DNA from: Rariglobus sp967755175
Lineage (GTDB): Bacteria; Verrucomicrobiota; Verrucomicrobiia; Opitutales; Opitutaceae
Length of the DNA stretch: 37,337 nucleotides
Assembly: GCA_967755175.1 (NCBI GenBank)
Contig: CBRAFO010000028.1
Coordinates: forward strand, 1-37,337
Reading direction: 5' to 3'
Made by a program: the position numbers and the translations under genes. The notes below the pieces were generated by a model. That model searched no databases. It was given only the letters and a program-made list of their open reading frames with translations, and had not been told where the DNA came from. Positions 15,612 through 22,603 of the stretch are shown in pieces; positions within the stretch are counted from its first letter, which is position 1, and the number at the start of each line of letters is the position of its first letter.

Positions 15612-16679
15612 TCATGCCGTCGAGCCCTGAGACTCCATGACGGTTCTGCCTTGGGCGCGTTCGTAGGCGAAGAGGTATTGCTGGGCCAGGCCGGCGTGTG
15701 CGCCGAAGTGGACGCGACCGAAATGGGCGACTTGCGCAGGCGTCCAGCCATCGAGTGCATAGCGGCGGGCCATAGCTTTGATGATCCATGTATCGACGGG
15801 AAACGCTTCCAGCCGACCGGCGCCGAAGAGCAGCACGCAGTCGGCGACTTTTTCGCCGACGCCGGGCAGTTCGCAAAGACGCGCCTTGGCTTCGACGTAG
15901 GACAGGCGTTCGGTTTCATCGAGCCAGCCGGGATGGGCCGCGAGGAATTGCGCCGTCTGGTGAATGTAGCGCGCCCGGAATCCAAGCAGGCACGCCCGCA
16001 ACTCCGCCTCGGGCACCGCAGCCAGTTCCTCCCACGTCGGCAGCCGATTCGGCCAGGCGCTTTCCATCGAGATGCCCGCCGCCAAGGCCGGTTTGTCACT
16101 TATTAAGTTACAAGCCTTCCGGGACGAGGTGGGTGAGTTGAGCGGGGTGCTCGGGGTGCGTGAGGCGTGTGGGGTGGAGAGGATCGGAGCGCCGTGGCGG
16201 GAGGCGAGGAGGGCGATCATTTGTTTGATCTGCACGATCTGCTTCGTCGCGCTGCAAAGGAAGCCGAGCAGGGTCTCGCCAAAGGGTTGGCGGAGGATGG
16301 TCAGTCCGGGAAATGCAGCCAGGCAGCGGGCGAGGTGAGCGTCGCTGCGCCAAGGCAGGTCGTGAGTCGCCGCCGTAGCGTCGTGGCCAAATAGATACAC
16401 GGGGAGCGCCGCGCGCACGCGTGATTCCAAGGCCGTGGGTGCGGACCATTGAAGCTCGCCGGCGGCATTCAGTCGCAGGCGGACGATGTTGTCTGACCAA
16501 ATGCCGAGCCAGGTGTCGTCGGGTTCACGTTGCCAGCGGAAGGCCTGACCACCGTCAACCAGCTCGGCGAGCGTGGAGGCGTTCAGGCGGGGGGAGGCGG
16601 AGAGCGTCACCCAAGGGGACCAGTTCGGGGAGGATGCGGCGGACGATGAGCGGGCGGTGGGCATGCGAAGGGTGCACAT
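15612..16679 (-). CDS. 8-oxoguanine DNA glycosylase/AP lyase, OGG1 type, with in-frame palindromic insertion
   Basis: A 355-residue protein from ATG 16679, chosen because AAAGG lies 6 bases upstream; ATG 16664 is also possible. The open frame runs further upstream only by reading through a REP repeat. The helix-hairpin-helix ELPGVGEKVADCV carries the catalytic lysine (K277), and FPVDTWIIKAM carries the catalytic aspartate (D296), matching K249 and D268 of human OGG1. The N-terminal LGIWSDN and middle FLCSATKQIVQIKQMI also fit. Such enzymes excise oxidised guanine and can nick the abasic site. Between residues of about 167 and 206 there is a low-complexity extra loop (STPHASRTPSTPLNSPTS, then KACNLISDKPAL) encoded partly by a palindromic repeat. 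Confidence 0.88.
   Translation of the reverse strand: MCTLRMPTARSSSAASSPNWSPWVTLSASPRLNASTLAELVDGGQAFRWQREPDDTWLGIWSDNIVRLRLNAAGELQWSAPTALESRVRAALPVYLFGHDATAATHDLPWRSDAHLARCLAAFPGLTILRQPFGETLLGFLCSATKQIVQIKQMIALLASRHGAPILSTPHASRTPSTPLNSPTSSRKACNLISDKPALAAGISMESAWPNRLPTWEELAAVPEAELRACLLGFRARYIHQTAQFLAAHPGWLDETERLSYVEAKARLCELPGVGEKVADCVLLFGAGRLEAFPVDTWIIKAMARRYALDGWTPAQVAHFGRVHFGAHAGLAQQYLFAYERAQGRTVMESQGSTA
16082..16121. repeat. Diverged copy of palindromic element inside the glycosylase gene
   Basis: Bases 16088-16108 are identical over 21 bases to part of the perfect palindrome at 20727-20769; after one mismatch the next four bases match too. The copy is still partly self-complementary (AAGGC at the left, GCCTT at the right). 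On the minus strand it encodes KACNLISDKPAL in frame, without stop, in a loop of the glycosylase. Confidence 0.7.
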
Positions 16680-16708
16680 GTAGCGCCTTTGGTGCCCGGA
16701 CGCATGCC

Positions 16709-16807
16709 GAAATGTAGGAGCCTGCTCGCAGGCGATTCGGGAGCCGCGCACCCGCGCTTAACGCCGTCGAACGCCGCTCATCGCCTGCAAGCAGGCTCCT
16801 ACATTCG
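16709..16807. repeat. Pair of inverted REP-like elements
   Basis: The left unit at 16709-16736 has core GTAGGAGCCTGCTCGCAGGC; the right unit at 16780-16807 is the same element inverted (with TTGC in place of TCGC). Each unit has its own small palindrome, and the pair could fold into one long hairpin. It fills the gap between the alpha-E gene stop and the glycosylase start. Confidence 0.8.
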
Positions 16808-16850
16808 ATCCGCGATCTCGATGGACTGTTACGACTCGGTTGGTGGCTGC

Positions 16851-17837
16851 TTACGCCAGCACTTGGGCGCTGGCGGTGTCGTAATCCACGAAGGTGGCTT
16901 GGAGCGCTTGGTGGATGTCGGAAATCTTGGTCTGAATGTCGTCGAGGAACTCGTGGAGTCCGTCGGCAATCACCGCGGGGACATCGATCATCTCCAGTTC
17001 GGCACGGAGTTCGCGGAGGAGGCGCGCCGGGGCGGTGTCTTCCAGATGAACCGCCGTGGAGGTGATATGACCGAGGGCCTGTTCGGCTTCGGCCACGGAG
17101 AAGAGGATGCTGCGGGGGAAGACATCGTCGCGGAGCAAGTAATCGACCACGCGCTCCAGCGTGAGCTGGCCGCGGCGGGAGCGGCGGAACGCTTCGAAGG
17201 CCGAGCACGAGCGGAGCACCGACGCCCATTGAACCATGTCGAGTGCAGAGCCGACGGCGTGAAGATCGGGGAGGAGCATGTAATACTTCACGTCGAGGAT
17301 GCGTGAGGTGTTGTCCGCTCGTTCGAGGTAGCGTCCGAGCAGGAAAAACCACCAAAGACTGGTGCGCGGGATCATCGATGCGGCCACTCCGTAGAAAAGC
17401 TGGATCTGCATCTTGATGCGGCTGAGATATTCCGCCGACCCGAGTTGGGCGTAACGGGTGTAGTCGTCGCTTTTGAGTTTGAGGTAGAACGTGTTCAACG
17501 TCTCCCACACTTCGCTGGACAGCTGGTCGCGGATGCAGCGGGCGTTTTCACGAGCGAGGCCGATACAGGAGATCAGCGAACTGGGGTTGCGGCGGTCGAA
17601 GAGCATGAACTCGGTGACGGCGCGTTCAGTCACGTTTTCACCGTAGAGCTCGAAGAATTTCTCTTCGTCGCCGGTGACGTAGACGAGGGGTTCCCAAGAC
17701 TTGGGGTCGTCGGCGGCTTGCCGCGACTGGAGGTCGAGGACGAGCTGCGCGTTCACATCGACGATGCGCGCGGTGTTTTCGGCACGCTCAAGTTGGCGGG
17801 CCATCCAATAGACGAGGTTAGCAACGCGGGAGAGCAT
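16851..17837 (-). CDS. Alpha-E domain protein (DUF403)
   Basis: A 328-residue protein from ATG 17837. The family signature is clear at the start (MLSRVANLVYWMARQLERAENTARI) and in the middle (SLWWFFLLGRYLERADNTSRILDVKYY); this is an all-helical protein of the usual length. Alpha-E proteins are nearly always encoded next to a circularly permuted ATP-grasp protein, and the pair has been predicted to make or modify a peptide. That partner is present upstream on the same strand at 18369-19859, but a 496-bp inverted-repeat cassette separates them. The left end of the cassette lies only 13 bases upstream of this start codon, so the insertion replaced the usual upstream sequence. I see no clear ribosome binding site. 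Confidence 0.9.
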   Translation of the reverse strand: MLSRVANLVYWMARQLERAENTARIVDVNAQLVLDLQSRQAADDPKSWEPLVYVTGDEEKFFELYGENVTERAVTEFMLFDRRNPSSLISCIGLARENARCIRDQLSSEVWETLNTFYLKLKSDDYTRYAQLGSAEYLSRIKMQIQLFYGVAASMIPRTSLWWFFLLGRYLERADNTSRILDVKYYMLLPDLHAVGSALDMVQWASVLRSCSAFEAFRRSRRGQLTLERVVDYLLRDDVFPRSILFSVAEAEQALGHITSTAVHLEDTAPARLLRELRAELEMIDVPAVIADGLHEFLDDIQTKISDIHQALQATFVDYDTASAQVLA

Positions 17838-17850
17838 GGTGAAGGGGGGA

Positions 17851-17881
17851 ATGACCAATGACCAATGTCCAATGACCAATG
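17851..17881. repeat. Left inverted end of cassette
   Basis: It begins ATGACCAATGACCAATG and continues with TCCAATGACCAATG, giving four heptamer units. It matches the complement of 18316-18346 except at the 11th and 12th bases. Confidence 0.85.
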
Positions 17882-17902
17882 TCGGATGGACGTGGTTGCG
17901 GG

Positions 17903-18318
17903 TTATTTAGGCTGCGGGACATTTTTAGTGGTGCGCTCGCGACGGAGGTTGGCGTCGGTGGTGCGGATGATTTTGCAGAAAATGAGATGAAGCTCGCGGG
18001 CTTCCTGCCAAAGGATTCGCAAGGGCTCTGCGTCGGTTGGCTGAGCCTTGGCTATCATGCGGCACCAGTGTTTGGTTTCTTGGGACTCCTTGCGGCAGAT
18101 GGCGATTTTGTGGCGGAAATCAGGCTTGGATTCGGCTTCATCTGCTTCGCCATAATTGCCCCTATGCTTGTGGCTGATTTTACAAACTGAGTGATGAGGG
18201 GCGACGTGATTGGGTTTGTCGGGAGTCCCAAACAAAACGCGATGGCGTTTTCGCCGAACACCGCAGTCCGTTCTTCGAGGTCAAAATCGGCGAGGGATTT
18301 ACCGGACTGCTTACTCAT
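17903..18318 (-). pseudogene. Frameshifted four-helix-bundle protein (23S rRNA-IVP / Avd-like family)
   Basis: Two overlapping minus-strand frames join into one family member of about 138 residues. The first reads DFDLEERTAVFGENAIAF and later TSPLITQFVKSATSIGA from ATG 18318. The second continues NYGEADEAESKPDFRHK, then ICRKESQETKHWCRMIA and ILWQEARELHLIFCKIIR to the stop at 17903. The family consensus runs ATSIGANYGEADEAES; a single A is missing from the run at 18156-18157, where GCA-AAT has become GCA-AT. The family is a small helical bundle first known from proteins encoded in 23S rRNA intervening sequences and is structurally related to the Avd protein of diversity-generating retroelements; its cellular role is unsettled. 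The gene is either inactive, rescued by frameshifting, or a sequencing artefact. Confidence 0.85.
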
Positions 18319-18346
18319 TGGTCATTGGACATTGAGCATTGGTCAT
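18316..18346. repeat. Right inverted end of cassette
   Basis: It begins CATTGGTCATTGGACATTG and is the inverted partner of 17851-17881. The four-helix-bundle start codon (minus strand, 18318-18316) is its innermost triplet. Confidence 0.85.
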
Positions 18347-18368
18347 TTCGTGTGAGCGCGCGGCGCGT

Positions 18369-19859
18369 TCACACGATAATCTTCTCCGGCATCGGCACGG
18401 GCGGGTTGGTGATGTCGTCGTTGAGAACCCAGGTGTCCTTCGAGCCGCCGCCTTGCGAGCTGTTGACGACCAGGCTGCCTTTGCGGAGCGCCACGCGAGT
18501 GAGGCCGCCGGGCATGATTTTGATCGTCTCGCCGTTGAGGATGTAGGGGCGGAAATCGATGTGTCTGCCTTCGATCGTGCCGCCTTCCATCACGCTCGGG
18601 CAGCGCGAGAGGCCGATGGTGGGCTGCGCGATAAAGTTGCGCGGATGGGCGATAATCTTGGCGCGGAATTCCTCGATTTGCGCCTGCGTGCTGTGCGGGC
18701 CGACCAGCATGCCGTAGCCGCCGGCTTCGTTGACGCTTTTGACGACGAGCTTGGGCAGGTTGGCGAGGATGTAGTCGAGTTCGCCGTCGTTGCCGGAGAG
18801 ATACGTTTCCACGTTCGGGAGGATCGCTTCCTCACCGAGGTAAAATTTGATCATCTTCGGCACGTAATAATACATGGCCTTGTCGTCGGCTACGCCGGTG
18901 CCGATCGGGTTGCAGAGGGCGACGTTGCCTTTGCGGTAAGCTTCGAAAAGTCCCGGCACGCCGAGGAGCGAGTCCTTGCGGAAAACGGTGGGGTCGAGGA
19001 AGTCGTCGTCGATGCGGCGGTAGATAACATGGACGGGCGCAAGGCCGTCGATCCGGCGCATGTAAACCTTGTCGTTTTCGACCACGAGGTCGCTGCCTTC
19101 GACGATCTCGATGCCCATCTGGCGGGCGAGGAAGCTGTGCTCGAAATAAGCGGAGTTGAACACGCCGGGCGTGAGCAGCACGACCGTGGGTTCGGGCACG
19201 TGGGCGGGCGCGAGGTAGAGCAGGAGGTTGAGCAGGTCGTTGGTGTAGTTCTCGACCGGGCGCACGCGGTAGTCGCGCAGCATGGTCGGAAAAACGCGTT
19301 TCATGACCTGGCGGTTTTCGAGCACGTAACTGACGCCGGACGGAGTGCGCAGGTTGTCCTCAAGGACGGAATACAGGCCGGCCTCATCGCGGATCATGTC
19401 GGAGCCGTTGATGTGGACGTAGCGGTCCTTGGCGACTTTGCAGCCAACGAGTTCCTTGCGGAAGTTTTTCGAGGTCTCGACCATCTCGCGAGGGATGATG
19501 CCCTCTTTTACGATCCGTTGCGGGCCGTAGATATCGGCGAGGAAAAGGTTCAGCGCCTGCATGCGCTGGACGAGGCCGCGTTCGAGGTGCGCCCACTCGT
19601 GGGAAGGGATGATGCGCGGGAGGAGATCGAAGGGGAAAATCTTCTCCGTGCCGGCGTTGTCGGAGTAGACGGTGAACGTGACGCCGCGGTCGATAAACGT
19701 CTGGTCGGCGGTGCGCTGACGGTCCATCAGCTCCGCCATGTTTTCCATCAGCCCGAATCGCTCATACAACCGCCGGTAGTGGGGACGTGCTTTGCCGGGG
19801 GCGGCAAACATCTCGTCATAAAATTTACCGTGGTCGTAGTTCGCGAAGAGGTCGGGCAT
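18369..19859 (-). CDS. Circularly permuted ATP-grasp type 2 protein
   Basis: A 496-residue protein of typical family length. Recognisable segments are the N-terminal FYDEMFAAPGKARPHY, FPFDLLPRIIPSHEWAHLERGLVQRMQALN near residues 75-105, LRTPSGVSYVLENRQVMKRVFP, IGTGVADDKAMYYYVPKMI, PKLVVKSVNEAGGYGMLVGP and the C-terminal DFRPYILNG...MPGGLTRVAL.KGS.VVNSSQGGGSKDTWV. These are the conserved blocks of the CP_ATPgrasp family, expected to form an acyl-phosphate and ligate an amine, probably in peptide synthesis together with the alpha-E protein. The usual third partner, a transglutaminase-like protease, is not nearby. A secreted protein gene precedes it on the same strand by 21 bases. Confidence 0.93.
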   Translation of the reverse strand: MPDLFANYDHGKFYDEMFAAPGKARPHYRRLYERFGLMENMAELMDRQRTADQTFIDRGVTFTVYSDNAGTEKIFPFDLLPRIIPSHEWAHLERGLVQRMQALNLFLADIYGPQRIVKEGIIPREMVETSKNFRKELVGCKVAKDRYVHINGSDMIRDEAGLYSVLEDNLRTPSGVSYVLENRQVMKRVFPTMLRDYRVRPVENYTNDLLNLLLYLAPAHVPEPTVVLLTPGVFNSAYFEHSFLARQMGIEIVEGSDLVVENDKVYMRRIDGLAPVHVIYRRIDDDFLDPTVFRKDSLLGVPGLFEAYRKGNVALCNPIGTGVADDKAMYYYVPKMIKFYLGEEAILPNVETYLSGNDGELDYILANLPKLVVKSVNEAGGYGMLVGPHSTQAQIEEFRAKIIAHPRNFIAQPTIGLSRCPSVMEGGTIEGRHIDFRPYILNGETIKIMPGGLTRVALRKGSLVVNSSQGGGSKDTWVLNDDITNPPVPMPEKIIV

Positions 19860-19880
19860 GGGAGAGTGAGAGAAGAGAGG

Positions 19881-20369
19881 TCAGTCCGCTTTTTTGGCGG
19901 TGGGGGCGTCGGGTTTGGACCAAAGGAAGCTTTGCTCGCTTGCAAGTTCCGCGCCGTCCACGCCCAGCACACGAAGTTTCCAGGCGACGGGCATGGCTTT
20001 GGGATCGGGCCAGTCGGTGCCGGTGAGTCCGAACCGGATGAGGTGGCTGCCGCGCGGGAGGGAAATGGCAAAGCTCTCGGTGCGGGGTTCCGGGGATTTG
20101 GGGGTGATGATTTGCAGCTCAACCCAGGCAAGATCGATGGCGGTTTCGCTCTTGGTGCGGAGGTTGAAGTAGAAGCCTTCGCGCGACTTCGGCTGGGTGC
20201 GCACGATCGTGGCACCGCGGGTGTTTTCCTGGCCGTTGAAGTATTCTGAAACGCGGACGAAGGAATCTGCCTTCATGTATTCGGGCAGGAGACGCACGAC
20301 TTCGACGCCGCCGGCCAGAGCGGAGGTCGAACCAAGGGTAAGGGCGAAGAGGGAGGCGAGAATACGCAT
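19881..20369 (-). CDS. Secreted protein of unknown function upstream of the ATP-grasp gene
   Basis: A 162-residue protein from ATG 20369. Residues 1-20 form a signal peptide (MRILASLFALTLGSTSALAG). Longer in-frame starts at 20447 and 20606 exist, but their added residues look non-coding. The mature part looks beta-rich, with segments such as YFNLRTKSETAIDLAWVELQI and GSHLIRFGLTGTDWP, perhaps a small immunoglobulin-like fold. I do not know the family. Only 21 bases separate it from the ATP-grasp gene, so it is likely the first gene of that transcript and may handle the product outside the cytoplasm, which is inference. Confidence 0.65.
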   Translation of the reverse strand: MRILASLFALTLGSTSALAGGVEVVRLLPEYMKADSFVRVSEYFNGQENTRGATIVRTQPKSREGFYFNLRTKSETAIDLAWVELQIITPKSPEPRTESFAISLPRGSHLIRFGLTGTDWPDPKAMPVAWKLRVLGVDGAELASEQSFLWSKPDAPTAKKAD

Positions 20370-20726
20370 GCGGAGGGATTTACGCGGGAGGCCGGCGTAG
20401 CACAAGGCCAGTCGCAGTTTGCGTGCCAACGCGTGAATGGAATTCATGCCCCATGGCCGTGCACGGTCAGCGAATGATTCCGGATGTTCCTGAGTGGCTG
20501 AAGAGTGCCGGAATAAAGTGTTGCCCCGTCCCCGGCCGGCAAGGGGGCGGCGGTGCCCACCGCGGGAGAGATTCTTGGGAGGCTCCGGGGGACGCATCGG
20601 ACACACCCTTGGGTCGGTCGAGAATCCCGAGGGCTAAGGGCTGCGATGGTCAGTTAACTTGCGCGAGGCCGTCCTTTGCCGGCGGGGGCGCCGGCAACAC
20701 TTTCTTCGGAAAGACGAGGCGCGAAC
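20370..20726. other. Non-coding gap with a GC-rich hairpin
   Basis: I see no convincing gene in this stretch. It contains a perfect 8-bp stem, TGCCGGCG (20677-20684) and CGCCGGCA (20689-20696), with a GGGG loop, and several GC-rich runs. It may be leader DNA for the minus-strand secreted-protein gene. I compared it by eye with common riboswitch, SRP RNA and tmRNA motifs and found no match. Confidence 0.4.
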
Positions 20727-20769
20727 CCCAAGCCGGTTTGTCACTTATTAAGTGACAAACCGGCTTGGG
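20727..20769. repeat. Perfect 43-nt palindrome
   Basis: Two 21-base arms are exactly complementary around a single central T; the left arm starts CCCAAGCCGGTTTGTCACTT. It begins 20 bases beyond the stop of the minus-strand peptide-binding protein, so it could end that transcript, though no T run follows. A diverged copy lies inside the glycosylase gene at 16082-16121, showing it is a repeat family and not only a terminator. Confidence 0.85.
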
Positions 20770-20788
20770 TCGGCGGTGGGAGCGCGGC

Positions 20789-22399
20789 TCAGGGGGCGAG
20801 TTGGATCGCTTGATAACGGTGGATGCCGAGGAGAGACGGGACCCAGCCTTTGACGTCGGGGTGGATAAGATAGGTCCGCGCGCCGTAGAAAACCGGGGTG
20901 ATGGGCGCTTCCTCCAACACGAGGGCTTCGGCTTGGCGGAGCAGGGCGAAGCGGCGTTCGGTGTCGAGTTCGCGGGCGGCGGAGGCGATCAGGCGGTCGT
21001 AGGTGGGGTTTTTCCAGCCGGTGTTATTGTTGCCGCTGGTCGAGGTGAGGAGGTCGGTGAAGGTCGCGGGGTCGTTGAAATCGCCTACCCAACGCGAGCG
21101 CAGCACGTCGAAGGCGAGGGTGTGCATCGTGTCGAGGTAAACCCGGAAATCCATGGTCGCGAGGGTGCACTCGATGCCGAGTTCACGGCGCCACATTTGC
21201 TGGATGGCTTCGAAGACCTTGGTGTTAACCGGGTCGGCGTTCATCTTGATCTCAAATTTCGGGAAGCCCTTGCCTCCGGGAAAGCCGGCGTCGGCGAGCA
21301 GTCGGCGGGCGGCCTCGAAATCGGTGGGCACGCTGGCGGTCGAGGTGTAGCCGGCGGTGGCGGGCGGGACGAGGGAGCGGGCGGGGCTGCGGCTGCCGCG
21401 CATCACAGGGCCGGCGATGGCATCTCGATCAATGGCGAGCGAGAGGGCGCGACGCACGCGTTGGTCGTTGAACGGAGGCTTGGTGGTGTTGAAACGCACG
21501 TAGAACGTTTCCAGGAACGGATCGACGCGGAGCTTGGCCGGAGCTTCGCGACGCCACGCGTCCAGGCGGTCGGGCAACACGTCGTAGGTGATATGGACTT
21601 GGCCGGCGCGGAAGGCGTGTTCGTCCACCCCGGCGTCGGCGACCGGGAAGAACTTCACCGCGTCGAGGTGGTTTTGAGCGGCACCGTAGTAACGGAGGTT
21701 TTTCTTAACGAGGATGTGTTGGTCGGGCCGCCACTCGGCGAGGGTGAACGCGCCGTTGCCCACAAGGTTTCCGGGACGGGTCCAGCCGGTGCCGCGGGCG
21801 TGCGCTTCGCCGTATTTCAGCACCGAGGCGGGATGGACGGGAAACCAGGACTGATGGGCGGTGAGCGAAAGCAGATAGGGCGTGGGGCGCTCCAGCGTGA
21901 GCTGAAGCGTGTGGGCATCGATCGCCTTGGCGCCGACCTGCGCGAAATCCGTGAGCGTGCCGGCGGTGTAGTCGGCCGCGCCTTTGAGCACGTCGAGCAT
22001 GTAGGCGTATTCGGAGCCGAGCTTGGGCGAGAGAATGCGTTCGATGGAGAAAACGAAATCCTGCGCGGTGACCGGATCGCCGTTGGACCAGAGGCCGTTG
22101 TCGCGCAGATGGAACGTATAAACAAGTCCGTCCGGCGAAATATCCCAGTGATCAGCTGCGCCGGGGAGGGGCTTGGACGTGGCCTCGTCGATGACCGTCA
22201 ACCCCTCGAAGAGCGCGATGAGGATGTTGTAGTCGGTGTAGGCGACGGCGATGTGCGGGTCGAGGTCGGAGGGTTCGGCACCGTTGCCGAGGAGGAGCGT
22301 CTTCGTGTGGCGGGCGGCCTCGACGGGCGTCTCGCGTTTCAGGCAACCGGTGAAGGACGACACGATGACCGCAAACATGACGAAGATGCGCAATGACAT
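20789..22399 (-). CDS. Peptide/oligopeptide ABC transporter substrate-binding lipoprotein (OppA family)
   Basis: A 536-residue protein from ATG 22399. It has a lipoprotein signal peptide with lipobox SFTGC, so C19 is the likely lipid-anchored residue. The family SBP_bac_5 is clear from AEPSDLDPHIAVAYTDYNIL, the segment WDISPDGLVYTFHLRDN, ALSLAIDRDAI and the C-terminal EEAPITPVFYGARTYL. It would capture peptides in the periplasm and hand them to an Opp/Dpp-type permease. No permease or ATPase gene is adjacent, so it is an orphan binding protein in this window. The divergent gene at 22604 shares the upstream region. Confidence 0.93.
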   Translation of the reverse strand: MSLRIFVMFAVIVSSFTGCLKRETPVEAARHTKTLLLGNGAEPSDLDPHIAVAYTDYNILIALFEGLTVIDEATSKPLPGAADHWDISPDGLVYTFHLRDNGLWSNGDPVTAQDFVFSIERILSPKLGSEYAYMLDVLKGAADYTAGTLTDFAQVGAKAIDAHTLQLTLERPTPYLLSLTAHQSWFPVHPASVLKYGEAHARGTGWTRPGNLVGNGAFTLAEWRPDQHILVKKNLRYYGAAQNHLDAVKFFPVADAGVDEHAFRAGQVHITYDVLPDRLDAWRREAPAKLRVDPFLETFYVRFNTTKPPFNDQRVRRALSLAIDRDAIAGPVMRGSRSPARSLVPPATAGYTSTASVPTDFEAARRLLADAGFPGGKGFPKFEIKMNADPVNTKVFEAIQQMWRRELGIECTLATMDFRVYLDTMHTLAFDVLRSRWVGDFNDPATFTDLLTSTSGNNNTGWKNPTYDRLIASAARELDTERRFALLRQAEALVLEEAPITPVFYGARTYLIHPDVKGWVPSLLGIHRYQAIQLAP

Positions 22400-22603
22400 G
22401 ATGGCCGGAGCGAAGCCGGCCTCCTTGCCCGGTGCAAGCGCCCGCCTTACGGGTAACGCTGCCGCACGCATCGTGCTACGCCGGGGGTCGGCTGCTGCGG
22501 GTGGTCGGGGAAAGATGCGCAGACGAGATCGGACATTTCCGGAGTGCGGGCCTCGCCTTCTATTTCGTTGCCAGTGGTGGCACGCGGAGGTTTCTCACGT
22601 GGC

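Larger units (their letters stand above)
17851..18346. mobile_element. 496-bp cassette with 31-bp inverted ends carrying a four-helix-bundle gene
   Basis: The ends at 17851-17881 and 18316-18346 are inverted copies matching at 29 of 31 positions. Each end is built of tandem heptamers, mostly ACCAATG with one TCCAATG. The only gene between them is the frameshifted four-helix-bundle gene, whose start codon lies inside the right end. The cassette interrupts a normally tight ATP-grasp/alpha-E operon. No transposase and no clear target duplication are seen. Mobility is inferred from the inverted ends, the single-gene cargo and the interrupted operon. Confidence 0.55.

Noticed and set aside
16680..16751. 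N-terminal extension of the glycosylase
   Set aside because: The added residues (RIACEQAPTF) are the translation of a REP element, and similar residues appear wherever a REP is read; the start was set downstream.
17851..18346. CRISPR-like array from the short ACCAATG repeats
   Set aside because: The repeats are 7 bases, tandem, without spacers, and form inverted ends of a gene cassette.
18339..20249. 636-residue open frame antisense to the ATP-grasp gene
   Set aside because: The minus-strand ATP-grasp protein is clearly real; this frame is its shadow and crosses into the neighbouring secreted-protein gene.
20370..20726. Riboswitch or structured RNA in the long gap
   Set aside because: GC-rich hairpins exist, but I could not match any conserved core by eye; a covariance-model search would be needed, and a hit would reverse this.
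20765..22396. 543-residue open frame antisense to the peptide-binding protein
   Set aside because: The opposite strand encodes a full SBP_bac_5 lipoprotein, so this is a composition artefact.
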